A DNA stretch of 64,000 nucleotides from Bog-473 sp963834405 (GCA_963834405.1 CAWIBX010000005.1:1-64000), one strand, 5' to 3'; counted from the stretch's first letter, positions 34,607-43,374 are shown. Notes: generated by a model from the letters alone, not told the origin. A program made the numbers and translations.

Positions 34607-34696
34607 AGCTCTTCGATCGTTGGAAGCTGGGTGCCCCCGTCCGCCGGGCCGGCGCGCACGATTCTGGGGTCGACGACCGCGCGAGGTCTTCGCAGG

Positions 34697-35224
34697 CTAC
34701 AAATTTGCGCGGTTTACCGAGCCCACAGCTGTCCTGAGCGCGTCTACCTCTGCGTCGGTATATCGGTGGTGGAACTCCTTCATGTCGATAGGGCGTCCCA
34801 CAAAGGCGTCGTCTGGTTGTCGGGGCAGCAGATGCATGTGGAGGTGCGGCAATGTGTTGCCGTGGATCTCGTAGTTCATCTTGACTGGGTGCACATAGTG
34901 GCTGAGCGCTTCGGAGACGGCCATCGCTTCGCGGAAGAATTGCATCTGCTCAGCGTCGGAAAGATGGAACGGCTCGACCGCGTGGCGTTTGGAGATCACG
35001 CATAGGTAGCCGAAAATGGCTACTTCGGGATCAGTGGTGACCCAAGTGTGAGCAAGTTCGCCGAGGATCCCGTAGGGTCGCCCCGACCTACAGATGACGC
35101 AGCCGTCTGGGCTGCAACGTCGGGCCCAGCTCTCTAGGTCAGCCCAGGCACCTCCGTATAGCTCCGCGATCATCTGCTCCTCGTTGGGCCAGCGCTCAAG
35201 GGTCACGAGAGTCCCTTCGTGCAT
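34697..35224 (-). CDS. HIT-family nucleotide hydrolase/transferase
   Basis: A 175-residue protein with the histidine triad HLHMHLLPR near residue 130 and an upstream SPDGCVICRSG zinc-type pair, as in HIT proteins that cleave nucleoside phosphoramidates or dinucleotides. The C-terminal half contains a polar RPIDMKEFHHRY stretch. It converges with the methyltransferase (90-bp gap). Substrate not determinable. Confidence 0.88.
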   Translation of the reverse strand: MHEGTLVTLERWPNEEQMIAELYGGAWADLESWARRCSPDGCVICRSGRPYGILGELAHTWVTTDPEVAIFGYLCVISKRHAVEPFHLSDAEQMQFFREAMAVSEALSHYVHPVKMNYEIHGNTLPHLHMHLLPRQPDDAFVGRPIDMKEFHHRYTDAEVDALRTAVGSVNRANL

Positions 35225-35357
35225 CTCCGGCAGAAAGCGGTCGTCCGCATCCAGATATTCGCATTTCTCGAACTGTTCGTGCGATTGGCGGCGCGGAGTC
35301 AGCTGGGCCTGTCAAATGGAGCAGATCGAGCTGAAGGGTATCCCCGTGCGCTCGGAG

Positions 35358-35900
35358 TCACATATCCAGATCCATCCCTGAGCTGGCACAGGCTCGCAAC
35401 ACGTCTGCCACAACCTGCTCAAGAGGTTGGGCCGCATCGACCAACGGCGCCCCTATGGCGGCATATTTCGCTGTCAGCGGACCGTTGATCGCCTGTATCG
35501 CCTCGATTTCGGCGGGGGCCTTGCCGAATGGGTTGCCTCGTCGCAGCGCCACCCGCTTTCGGATGGTCGCATCGTCGAGAGTCAGACAGACCGCGACGTC
35601 GAAGAGATCCCATAGCTCCTCGTCGTTCTGGGCCATTCCGCAAAGAAAGGCCGGTCTCCCCTCGGCAGACTCGATCAATGCTTCGACGCGGGATCGCAAC
35701 AGCAGCCATTGGTGGTCTCTGAACCATTCCTGGTTCAGCGGACCGGTGTCCGCCGCACTTGTCACTTCGCCGGTCGTCCGATGGACCCAAGCTGCAGCTC
35801 CCATATCGGCATCGACGGCGAGATACCCCCGCTCGCTCAGGACGGTACAGACCGCCGACTTTCCCGTGGCGGAGTTCCCGGTGATCCAAGCGATTCCCAC
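35358..35900 (-). CDS. P-loop small-molecule or nucleotide kinase
   Basis: A 180-residue P-loop protein. Walker A is GNSATGKSAV (residues 8-17), with a LAVDADMGAAAWV acid pair following. The middle DLFDVAVCLTLDDATIRKRVALR resembles the lid and phosphate-binding arginines of shikimate/adenylate-type kinases. The length fits a small-molecule kinase. The phosphate acceptor is unknown. The gene is separated by 133 bp from the HIT gene in the same direction. Confidence 0.75.
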   Translation of the reverse strand: MGIAWITGNSATGKSAVCTVLSERGYLAVDADMGAAAWVHRTTGEVTSAADTGPLNQEWFRDHQWLLLRSRVEALIESAEGRPAFLCGMAQNDEELWDLFDVAVCLTLDDATIRKRVALRRGNPFGKAPAEIEAIQAINGPLTAKYAAIGAPLVDAAQPLEQVVADVLRACASSGMDLDM

Positions 35901-36417
35901 CGGCGAAGTCTGACCGATGACCGTCCCCGAACAGCTCGCTGGTTTCGCGACGCAGAAAGCCCACCAAAATTCACCGCGTGCTTGCTATCGTGAGCACCTG
36001 GCCGACGGCAGTGCATCCGCCGGAGGCTGAGCCAGTCAACCTCATCGTTTAGGGCGAGCTGACCCTCTGAACTGGGGGGTTCGTCGCCTGAATCCATGTT
36101 TCGGGCATCGGTCACGAGATATGGGTTTACTGAATGCTTTCCAACCTGAGCATTGCCCGAACCCATGGCTCGTGTGCTCGGCGGGCGCATCGGATCGGAC
36201 GGGGCTCGTGGCGAATCAGACAACGCCCTCGAGCTTGAACAATGTCGGACAAGCTCCAAAAAAGGAAGAGCTCCAATCGCATAGCGCCCCCCGGCCTGAC
36301 AGCTGTCTGATTGTCCCGGCCGTATCACGCGTCCCTCCCGGTGGTCCTTGTCGTGAACCGGCTCTTCTCATGCTTGTGCCCTGCCATGGGAAGTCCTAGG
36401 CAGGTTCGACCGCGAGA
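35901..36417. other. Long intergenic region carrying the second repeat copy
   Basis: These 517 bp hold the second copy of the 17810-type repeat (35979-36147) and an inverted pair GAGCTTG (36231) / CAAGCTC (36250) next to an A-run. I see no protein-coding gene and no complete terminator. Confidence 0.5.
35979..36147 (+). repeat. Intergenic direct repeat, copy 2
   Basis: A 169-bp copy of the element at 17810-17967, in the same orientation and 18.2 kb away. The first 19 and last 26 bases are identical (36122-36147 for the latter). Between them only short blocks such as CTGAACTG (36066) and GTTTCGG (36098) are conserved, with indels. Constant ends with a variable centre suggest selection on the ends or origin from a mobile element. 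Confidence 0.6.
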
Positions 36418-38178
36418 TCAAGTCAGTACGCCGCCAGGCAACTGAGAAGGTAAAACCTTGAGCGGGAGCTGCAGAACGGTGAAGCCGCCACTGCTCCAGA
36501 TCTGCAGTGCGATTCCCTTCTCGTGGCACCACTTCTCGAAACGGGTCACGGAGTCGGAGGTAGATACGAAGAGATAGCAGGGATCGCGACTGTCACGGAC
36601 CAGTCGAGAGAGCGGCGGGTAGCGGTCGTAGTCGTACGGCACGGCGATTGTCGTCTCGTTGGTCTCGAAGGTGATCCGGTAGGCAATCCAATAGTTCGTA
36701 TAGGCGTCGTGGATGTGGTGCTTGGACAGGAGAGCCCTCAGGCCGCCGTCGTCCATGGGCATCGGCACGTCGGGAGCCGGGAAGGTGGCCAGAGCAGAGG
36801 CTGGCTCCCGGGCGAGCGCGACGGCGCCGAGTACGGCCAGAAGCACGAGACCAAATGGCCACAGCACCGGAGGGGGTGAGAAACGGATCCCGGGCTGTGA
36901 CCGCGCGGCCGGCAGATCCCCGCGTCTTTTCCACCACGCGCGCGTTCGGAGGGTGAATCGGCCAACGTTCTCAAGACCGACTCCGACCAGTAGCGCCCCC
37001 ATGGTCGAACTGAACATGACGTATCGACCTTGGCCGACGTGGTCGGCCATCACATTGAGCGAGAACAGGATGGGCAACAAGACCAGCGTCAAGGCCGGCA
37101 GTTGGCATCGCCGCGCTCGGCCGGCCACCACGAAGATGATGAGAGTTACCACGCCGGCCCAGGCGGCCAGCGCGAGGACAATGCCGAACGGCCCCTCGAC
37201 CCAGCTGAGCGACCCTTCGACGCGGAGACTCATCGCGATGGGAGCTTCGACGCGGAAGAACTGTGCCATTCGGCCGACTGCCCCGGAGAGCATGGCGCCG
37301 TTTCCGGGCATGTGCAGGTTGGACCAGTGGTGGCTGCTCCCGAAGATGAACACTGGGAGCGCCCCAACCAGTGCGCCCGCGCCGAGTCCGAACATTCGTC
37401 GTCCCATGCGGACAAACACCGGTGTACACCACAGCGCCGCCGGAATCAGAAGTTGTAGCGACATCGGGCTCGCCCAGAAGGCGAGCCCGCACCACCCTCC
37501 TGCCACGGCGGGGCGTGTCCACCCCTGACTGTCATGGCGCAGTCTCGCCAGCGCGCCAACCGCACACAGCGCAAGGGCGAGCCCGATCATGTACGTTCCG
37601 CCGGGCTTCAGGGACCGCCACATCACCGACGCGGGCCACACCCAGAAGGCGAGGGCGCCGATGGTCGCTGCGGGCTCGCCGACGATCCAGCGGCCGGCTC
37701 GCCACAGGGCCAGGGTCGCCAGTGCCGAGGACAGGGCTGTGGTGGCCAGGAGCTGTGCTGTACCAACACCGGCAAGGGTGAACACTGCCGCGGTCATGAT
37801 GGCCTCGACACTGCCCCCGTACGACTGACCCCACATGTATGCCGGAAGTTGACCGTGGTGGATGAGGTCGAGTGCCATCAGGCCGATGACCGAACCGTCG
37901 GAGGTAAGTGTTCCGAGTGAGTGCGTCTCCACCCACAGCCTCTCGAGTCCACCGGTTGTGACGGCCACGAACACAAATGCCACCCGAGTCCATTGGCCCA
38001 ACCGCGGTCGAGCACGGCGGGCGAAACGGATGGTGTCTGCTTCACGGAGACCGCGCTCCGGCGCCCCGACGGCCCCGGAGTCGGGGACGGCAACCGCCGA
38101 CTGAGCAAGGACGGCGCGGGTGGTCACGACCGGAAAAGGGGAAACACCCGGCCACGACGACAGCACGAAGGCGACCAT
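36418..38178 (-). CDS. GT-C-fold polytopic membrane protein, probable glycosyltransferase
   Basis: A 586-residue membrane protein with about 11-12 hydrophobic segments, starting near residue 60. The first extracytoplasmic loop has an acidic LTSDGSVIGLMALDL stretch, the position where GT-C enzymes keep their catalytic aspartate. The last 120 residues are soluble (DAYTNYWIAYRITFETNETTIAVP) and may bind the acceptor. It would use a polyprenyl-phosphate sugar to glycosylate wall or protein targets. It is divergent from the second kinase, sharing the operator at 38275-38313. Confidence 0.72.
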   Translation of the reverse strand: MVAFVLSSWPGVSPFPVVTTRAVLAQSAVAVPDSGAVGAPERGLREADTIRFARRARPRLGQWTRVAFVFVAVTTGGLERLWVETHSLGTLTSDGSVIGLMALDLIHHGQLPAYMWGQSYGGSVEAIMTAAVFTLAGVGTAQLLATTALSSALATLALWRAGRWIVGEPAATIGALAFWVWPASVMWRSLKPGGTYMIGLALALCAVGALARLRHDSQGWTRPAVAGGWCGLAFWASPMSLQLLIPAALWCTPVFVRMGRRMFGLGAGALVGALPVFIFGSSHHWSNLHMPGNGAMLSGAVGRMAQFFRVEAPIAMSLRVEGSLSWVEGPFGIVLALAAWAGVVTLIIFVVAGRARRCQLPALTLVLLPILFSLNVMADHVGQGRYVMFSSTMGALLVGVGLENVGRFTLRTRAWWKRRGDLPAARSQPGIRFSPPPVLWPFGLVLLAVLGAVALAREPASALATFPAPDVPMPMDDGGLRALLSKHHIHDAYTNYWIAYRITFETNETTIAVPYDYDRYPPLSRLVRDSRDPCYLFVSTSDSVTRFEKWCHEKGIALQIWSSGGFTVLQLPLKVLPSQLPGGVLT

Positions 38179-38274
38179 TTGCCCTGGTCCGAAGCACCGT
38201 CTCGGCCCGCTCTCTTGGACATCGACCTCTCCCGACTCGGCGACTGGCGTCGGGAGGGTTGTACGGTGCCGGCG

Positions 38275-38313
38275 CTTACAGCGGACTAACGGGGCCTGTT
38301 AGCTCCATGTAAG
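38275..38313. promoter_or_regulatory. Four-half-site operator with 11-bp phasing
   Basis: Nested inverted repeats: CTTACA (38275-38280) pairs with TGTAAG (38308-38313), and CTAAC (38286-38290) with GTTAG (38298-38302), all centred on 38294. The tetramers TTAC, TAAC, GTTA and GTAA begin at 38276, 38287, 38298 and 38309, each 11 bp apart. It lies between the divergent GT-C gene (start 38178) and sensor kinase (start 38422). By analogy with the site at 3843-3879, it is probably bound by the adjacent OmpR-type regulator. Confidence 0.6.
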
Positions 38314-38421
38314 GCGAAATCGTGCATCCTGGACTTGAATGTCTTCCTGCAGATCGAGGGATCGTGACCGCGGTGAGGTCGCGCCGCGGGCCTGTGCGGC
38401 AGTGGTGGGGCCTTTACCAGA

Positions 38422-39702
38422 TTGCCGCGGCGATCGCTGGTTGTGGGCGTGATCCGGCTCCGTTGGCCGGGTGGGACAGCGCGGTGGCGCCTCACATGGC
38501 TGTACGGTGCCCTTTCACTTGGGTCGGGCGCCGCGTTGTTGGCCATTGCAGCCCTCTTGTGGGGGAGCAACACCCCCAGCGGCGTCACGGTGACGTCCCC
38601 CATTTCCGGACGGGTCTTCCAAAGCGCGGGACTCGGTCGGGCGCTCAATTCAGCGAGCCAAGTTCCGTCGTCCCCTCCCCATATCAACCAGGTCAGCCAC
38701 GCGCGTCAGGAGGTGGTGGGGCAGCTCAACGACCTCGCGTTTAGTCAGCACACGACCGATCTGCATCAGCTCCTGCTGTACTCCGCGCTTGCCCTCGCCA
38801 TCCTGGCGGTCCTCTCTCTGGCTGTCGGTTGGTGGACGGCCGGCCGCATTCTCCAACCGCTGCGGACGATCACGACAACAGCTCGTGAAATCTCGGCGAC
38901 GAACCTCCACGAGCGCCTCGATCTCGATGGCCCCGATGACGAACTCAAGGAACTGGGCGACACCTTCGATGAGCTGCTCGGGCGCCTCGAGCATTCGTTT
39001 GATGCTCAGCGCCAGTTCGTCGCTAACGCGTCTCATGAGCTCCGCACGCCCCTGGCCACAATGAGGGCGGCGCTCGACGTTGCCATGGCCAAGCCGGGAA
39101 CCATTCCCGAGCAGACCGTTCAATTGATCGATCGCTTGCGCCTGGAGCTCGATGAGGTCGATGAGCTCCTCGAGAGCTTCCTCATCCTCGCTCGCACACA
39201 GTCGGGATCGCGGAGCGATGACGTCGTGGTTTCGCTCGACCTTCTTGTCGAATCGGCCCGCGAGCAGAACGAGGAGGGAATCGCCGCGATCAACCTCGAC
39301 TTCAGTGAGCACCACGACGCTCAGGCGTTCGTGAGCGGGAACGAAGTGCTCCTGGCTCGGATGGTCGAGAACGTCTTCGGAAATGCGGTGCAGCACAACG
39401 AGTCCGGAGGTTGGGTTCGGGTCCGCACCGAAGTCGTGAACGGCAGTGCCCGACTCATAGTGGAGAACTCCGGGCCGGTTCTCAGCGAGGAGGCCGTGCA
39501 GGATCTTGCGCAACCCTTTCGTCGACTCAGCGCGGCTCGGACGCGGTCGGACCGCGGTGTCGGACTCGGGCTCTCGATCGTCGCGTCCATTGTCGAGCTG
39601 CATGGCGGTCGCCTCGAATTGCACGCCCTGCCAGATGGCGGCTTCCAGGCGATCATCGAGCTTCCGTCAGCAGAGGTCACGACGAAATCGAGCTCAACAT
39701 GA
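38422..39702 (+). CDS. Sensor histidine kinase (second two-component system)
   Basis: A 426-residue kinase paralogous to the one at 1749-3077. Membrane helices lie at about 24-47 and 118-140. The HAMP linker is QPLRTITTTAREISATNLHERL. The HisKA box is NASHELRTPL with His205. An N-box equivalent (MVENVFGNAVQHN) and a G box (GVGLGLSIVASIV) follow. A TTG at 38422 starts the frame, and GTG codons 7 or 9 residues in are alternatives. Its stop overlaps the regulator start (ATGA). Gene order (kinase first) is opposite to the first system. Signal unknown. Confidence 0.92.
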   Translation: MPRRSLVVGVIRLRWPGGTARWRLTWLYGALSLGSGAALLAIAALLWGSNTPSGVTVTSPISGRVFQSAGLGRALNSASQVPSSPPHINQVSHARQEVVGQLNDLAFSQHTTDLHQLLLYSALALAILAVLSLAVGWWTAGRILQPLRTITTTAREISATNLHERLDLDGPDDELKELGDTFDELLGRLEHSFDAQRQFVANASHELRTPLATMRAALDVAMAKPGTIPEQTVQLIDRLRLELDEVDELLESFLILARTQSGSRSDDVVVSLDLLVESAREQNEEGIAAINLDFSEHHDAQAFVSGNEVLLARMVENVFGNAVQHNESGGWVRVRTEVVNGSARLIVENSGPVLSEEAVQDLAQPFRRLSAARTRSDRGVGLGLSIVASIVELHGGRLELHALPDGGFQAIIELPSAEVTTKSSST

Positions 39703-40370
39703 GGGTGCTCGTGGTCGAAGACGCCGAGCCGCTCGCCGAACTGATCGTGGAAGGGCTGCGCGACCAGGGCCTGGCCGTTGATGTGGCCCACGACGGCAGG
39801 GAGGCCGCCATCATGATCGATGACACTGCCTACGCCGTGGTCGTGCTGGACCGGGATCTGCCCGGCCTACACGGCGACGTGGTCTGCCGGATGATCGCTG
39901 AGAGTGACCGACCAGCAATGGTGCTCATGCTCACCGCAGCGGACTCACCGGGCGATCGTGTGACGGGACTGGGCTTGGGAGCTGACGACTACTTGACCAA
40001 GCCTTTCCACTTTCCCGAACTACTCTTGCGAGTTCGGGCCCTCGCCCGCCGCCAGCCTGAAGCCCGGGCTCGTGTCTTTCGCGCCGGCGGAGTCGAGCTC
40101 GATCCTCTGCGACACACGGCCTTTCGTCATGGTCGTCCACTGGACCTTTCGGCAAAGGAGTTCGGCGTGCTCGAGGCCCTGATGCAGGCGGACAGCGCAG
40201 CCCTCAAAGCTGAGGATCTTCTCGAGTCGGTCTGGGACCAGCACGCCGATCCGTTCACCAATGCGGTGTTGGTCACGATCAGCCGCTTGCGGCGCAAACT
40301 CGGAGAGCCCACAGTCATCGAAACCATTCCGAATGTGGGCTATCGCATCATCGACCAGCAGGAACCCTGA
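39699..40370 (+). CDS. OmpR/PhoB-family response regulator (second system)
   Basis: A 223-residue regulator very similar to the one at 3081-3734. The receiver has Asp51 in VVVLDRDLPGLHGD and the KPF lysine in YLTKPFHFPELLLRV. The winged helix ends FTNAVLVTISRLRRKLG and IETIPNVGYRI. ATG 39699 overlaps the kinase stop. It should bind the palindromic site at 38275-38313 and control the divergent membrane protein gene, its own operon, or both. The two systems arose by duplication, so cross-talk is possible. Confidence 0.94.
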   Translation: MRVLVVEDAEPLAELIVEGLRDQGLAVDVAHDGREAAIMIDDTAYAVVVLDRDLPGLHGDVVCRMIAESDRPAMVLMLTAADSPGDRVTGLGLGADDYLTKPFHFPELLLRVRALARRQPEARARVFRAGGVELDPLRHTAFRHGRPLDLSAKEFGVLEALMQADSAALKAEDLLESVWDQHADPFTNAVLVTISRLRRKLGEPTVIETIPNVGYRIIDQQEP

Positions 40371-40738
40371 TGGGTGGCAGGCTCACCAGTTCGATGAGCG
40401 CTCCCGGCATGAGCCTGAGCGAGGTCCTCGCGTTTGCGTCTGAGCAGGGACGCGTCCACTGACTTCGGCCGCACCCGCATGTTAGAGCCAATGCTGAGGC
40501 TGTTTGCCCTACGACTTGCCCTACAAATCGCACCGTCTGCCGTCGTCGGCCATCTTCGCTTGTCTAGAGCATCCCTGCTCAAGCCGTTTTACGCCGTCCG
40601 GCGCCGTCCAGAAAAACCCTTCGGGGCGGATTATCAGTGCTGCGCTCTAACCGACTGAGCTATAGCCCCGCAGCGGCGTCGAATCCCCGAGAGGAAGAAC
40701 GAGGCTACACCACGGTCCGCGGCCGATTCCCGCCGCGC
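40371..40738. other. Intergenic region with direct repeats and a tRNA fragment
   Basis: No protein gene is convincing here. TTGCCCTAC occurs twice (40504-40512 and 40516-40524, 12 bp apart), resembling arm-type sites of a tyrosine integrase. A tRNA-Ile 5' part follows at 40630-40669. Between them is a GGACGGCG direct repeat (minus strand) and, on the minus strand, CCCCGAAGGGTTTTT, a very short hairpin with a T-run. Confidence 0.5.
40630..40669 (-). pseudogene. Truncated tRNA-Ile(GAT), 5' half only
   Basis: Reading the minus strand from 40669, the acceptor 5' strand (GGGGCTA), D arm (AGCTCAGTCGGTTAGAGC) and anticodon arm up to CTGATAAT are those of tRNA-Ile with anticodon GAT. After that the sequence becomes CCGCCCCGAAGGG and neither the 3' anticodon strand nor a T arm follows within the next several hundred bases. 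The gene is therefore broken exactly at the anticodon loop, a known crossover site for integrases. It cannot give a functional tRNA. Confidence 0.75.
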
Positions 40739-41476
40739 TCAGCCGTTGGCCAGGGTTGTCGTGATCAACGAAGCCAAGGCATCGGCGCCCGTGCCGTCTA
40801 TGGCCAGGTGGGTGCCATCCGCCCCGAACCATCCCGGGTTCTGCGCTGCCAGCGTGGCCCAGTCGGCGACGACGGCGTTCGAATACCGCGTCACCCCGTT
40901 GGCCAGCACCGCGTTGTTCGCGTCCTGCCACGGCCGGTCCACGTGGACGTTCACGAAGACCACGCGGGACGCGCCGCTGAGGATCGCCATCATGTCGTCG
41001 AAGTCAGTGTCCGTGATCGGACCGTTGGTTCCCAGGCCGACGATGACCTCCGCACCCAGCGCGTCCTCCGCTTTGAGCTGTTGGAGGAGCGTCTCACCGT
41101 CTCCCCACTGGCGGCTGACCGCAGCGTCGACCACCACGCCTGGGATGTCCGTCTGCAGCGGGCTCTCGTAATCGAGCATCACCGAGTCGCCGACCGCCGT
41201 CACCCGGCCGGCAACGAATCCAGGACCGGGCGGCGGCAACGTGGAGGCCGTGGTCGTCGTGGGAGCGAGGGTAGTTGTCGTTGTCGAGATCACGGTGCTC
41301 GTGGCCGTGCCGCGCGGCTGGGAGCTGGCCAAGGCGGTGTGGGGAGAGCCCGCCTTGGGTGACGCGCGGAACGCCACCACCGCCGCACCGGCGGTGAGCG
41401 CGGCCAGGAGGAGGCACAAGCCGATGCAGGCGACGCGTGCCGGCCACCGGCGCCTTTTAGGCGTGTTGCGAGACAA
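40739..41476 (-). CDS. Membrane-anchored SGNH-type hydrolase domain protein
   Basis: A 245-residue protein: a basic N-terminus, one helix (about 13-36), a Thr/Pro-rich linker (about 55-82) and an SGNH fold. Block I is VTAVGDSVML (serine in GDS), block III is GLGTNGP, and the catalytic Asp-His pair is in FGADGTHL. This C-terminal form is usual in actinobacterial acyltransferase-3/SGNH proteins, here without the membrane acyltransferase part. It probably removes or transfers O-acyl groups at the cell surface. Confidence 0.82.
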   Translation of the reverse strand: MSRNTPKRRRWPARVACIGLCLLLAALTAGAAVVAFRASPKAGSPHTALASSQPRGTATSTVISTTTTTLAPTTTTASTLPPPGPGFVAGRVTAVGDSVMLDYESPLQTDIPGVVVDAAVSRQWGDGETLLQQLKAEDALGAEVIVGLGTNGPITDTDFDDMMAILSGASRVVFVNVHVDRPWQDANNAVLANGVTRYSNAVVADWATLAAQNPGWFGADGTHLAIDGTGADALASLITTTLANG

Positions 41477-41525
41477 GAGGAACAGTTTCGCCTACCGGCG
41501 GCCGAGGTTCAGCGCACCGGGCGTG

Positions 41526-42341
41526 TTATTCGGGGAGCACGGCGTCAGGGGGCCACAGGCGTACGGCGATGGACTGGCTCGCCGTGGCGAGGAGCTCACC
41601 CGACTCGGACCACAGGAACGCGGTTCCCTGGGCGTACCCTCCGACCAGCGCGTGGATGCGGATGTCGCAGAGCACCCACTCGGTCGGCTTGAGCTGGACC
41701 ATACGGAGGGTGTTGTCGAGGCTTCGGCCCATGGCGCGCTGGCCGATCGGCTGCGAGACCGCACCGGAGACGTAGTCGCCGACGATGGCCAACGTGGCCG
41801 CTGAGGGCGTGAGGTGGCCGGGTACTCGCGCCCATAGTGCAGAGTCCGGACTGCCCGGCGTGCCATCCATCTCTTCGAACGACCGACCCACCGCGGTCCG
41901 CACCTCGATACTGTCCATGATCGTGTTGCGGAACATCTGGGGCAGAAAGCGCGGCGGGCAGTCCCCGGGCCTCGGCACGTCCGGCGGCTCGACCCAGATC
42001 CCGCCGACGTCGAGTTCGTCCTTGCCGAGGGCGGCGTTCACGGTGAGGATCTCACGGCCCTCCGTTCGCCCGACCGCGCGACCCTGCGTCACGTGGCCGC
42101 CGACGGCCGCCAGTGTGACCTCCCATTCCAGGAGGGAGTCGGTCACGGCATAGGAGAGGTACTGCCCCGCTGCCCACACGGTCGGGCGTCCCGACGCCGC
42201 CTCGAGTGCGACTAGGGCCGCGCCGAGGCCGCATCCGCCGAACAGGAAGTTCCCCGGTGTCGTGAGCTGGGGAACGACCTTCATCCGCCAGTGCAGGTCG
42301 TCGCCATCGGGCTCCATGCCCAAGAAGGTCCGTGCATCCAC
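41526..42341 (-). CDS. TesB-like acyl-CoA thioesterase
   Basis: A protein of about 271 residues with a double hot-dog arrangement: an N-terminal half around GNFLFGGCGLGAALVALEAA and a C-terminal half around GYVQ-less LDNTLRMVQLKPTEWVLCDIRIHALVGGYAQG, the latter typical of TesB C-terminal domains (SLDNTLR and a late GGYAQG). GTG 42341 is used; upstream codons overlap the sigma gene and lack coding character. It should hydrolyse acyl-CoA thioesters. It follows the ECF41 sigma gene in the same direction after 92 bp and may be in its operon. Confidence 0.8.
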   Translation of the reverse strand: MDARTFLGMEPDGDDLHWRMKVVPQLTTPGNFLFGGCGLGAALVALEAASGRPTVWAAGQYLSYAVTDSLLEWEVTLAAVGGHVTQGRAVGRTEGREILTVNAALGKDELDVGGIWVEPPDVPRPGDCPPRFLPQMFRNTIMDSIEVRTAVGRSFEEMDGTPGSPDSALWARVPGHLTPSAATLAIVGDYVSGAVSQPIGQRAMGRSLDNTLRMVQLKPTEWVLCDIRIHALVGGYAQGTAFLWSESGELLATASQSIAVRLWPPDAVLPE

Positions 42342-42433
42342 GGGGGCGCACCCTATCGGCGCCGCAGGGCCACCCGACAAACGACAAACCGACGAACCCG
42401 ACGGACCCGCCCATGTCGTCGCGGCCGGAAGCC

Positions 42434-43321
42434 TTACGTCGGGTGGGTCACCAATTGCGCTCGCAATGTCCGCAGGGACTCCGGCCGCGCCGTCACGTGG
42501 ATCTCCCTGATCAGATCGGACTCGATGTCGAGTGCGATCACGGCGGCAAGGTCGCGCTCGACGAAGGCCAGGATGCACGGTTGATTGCCCACAGGCAGTG
42601 ACACCAGTGTCGCTTGCCCGCCCCAGAACCGCATGATGTTGCGCGCAACGTTGCCGGCTCCATGCACCACCAGACCGGGGCGTAGATCGACGACACCCGA
42701 TACGTCGGGGTCCAGCACGCGGATCAGCGCGTCGAAGTCACCGTTCGTACACGCTTCTATGAAGCGCGCGGTCACCGCATGGTGTTCCGGTGCCGTCACC
42801 TCGAACCGGGTGACCGCATCGGACTGCTCCAGCTTCAGCCGGGCCCGGCGGGCCAGCTGACGGCAGGTCGCCGTGGGCCGCCCGACCGTCTCTGCGATCG
42901 GTTCGAAGGGCACCTGGAAGATGTCGTGCAGCACGTACGCCACACGCTCGGCCGGCGTGAGGCGTTCGAGCACGAGGAGCAGGGCCAGGCGGACGCTGTC
43001 GTCGAGCGTGACCCGGTCGGACGGGTCGACGGGGTGCTGGACCAGCGCCCGGCCGACGACGTCGAGGTCCGAGCCCCCGACCGATCGTTCCCGTCGCTTG
43101 CGGGCCGAGCCGATGAGATCGAGGCAGAGGCGGCTTGTCACCACGATGAGCCAGCCGCGCGCGTCCTCGATGCTGTCGAAATCGCTCCTTGACAGGCGGT
43201 AGAAAGCCTCCTGAACGACATCCTCGGCCTGTCCGATGTCACCGAGCATGCGAAAGGCCATGTCGACCAGGTACGGGCGATGGTCGGTCCACGCGGTGTT
43301 GAACTGCTGTTCGGTCGGCAT
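42434..43321 (-). CDS. ECF41-type sigma factor with C-terminal SnoaL-like domain
   Basis: A 295-residue sigma factor. Region 2 is at about 10-75 (WTDHRPYLVDMAFRMLGDIG, then QAEDVVQEAFYRL). Region 4 is at about 130-185 (RLTPAERVAYVLHDIFQVPF, then EPIAETVGRP). An NTF2/SnoaL-like domain (about 195-295) follows, which in ECF41 replaces an anti-sigma factor. ATG 43321 follows a very strong GGAGGAGG. The late RPESLRTL stretch sits where ECF41 proteins have NPDKL. Two promoters of the ECF41 kind face away from each other in the gap to the VOC gene, so it regulates itself and the exporter operon. Confidence 0.92.
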   Translation of the reverse strand: MPTEQQFNTAWTDHRPYLVDMAFRMLGDIGQAEDVVQEAFYRLSRSDFDSIEDARGWLIVVTSRLCLDLIGSARKRRERSVGGSDLDVVGRALVQHPVDPSDRVTLDDSVRLALLLVLERLTPAERVAYVLHDIFQVPFEPIAETVGRPTATCRQLARRARLKLEQSDAVTRFEVTAPEHHAVTARFIEACTNGDFDALIRVLDPDVSGVVDLRPGLVVHGAGNVARNIMRFWGGQATLVSLPVGNQPCILAFVERDLAAVIALDIESDLIREIHVTARPESLRTLRAQLVTHPT

Positions 43322-43374
43322 ACGCCTCCTCCGTGCCGGCCCCGGACGTCCTTGCGTCGGGTCCCGTCCAAGAG

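Noticed and set aside
40434..40658. A 74-codon frame next to the tRNA fragment, considered as an integrase remnant
   Set aside because: No integrase motif (no R-H-x-x-R or catalytic tyrosine context) and it runs into the tRNA sequence.
40371..40669. Intron inside tRNA-Ile
   Set aside because: No 3' anticodon strand, variable loop or T arm is found on the minus strand in the following several hundred bases, so it is a truncation rather than an interrupted gene.
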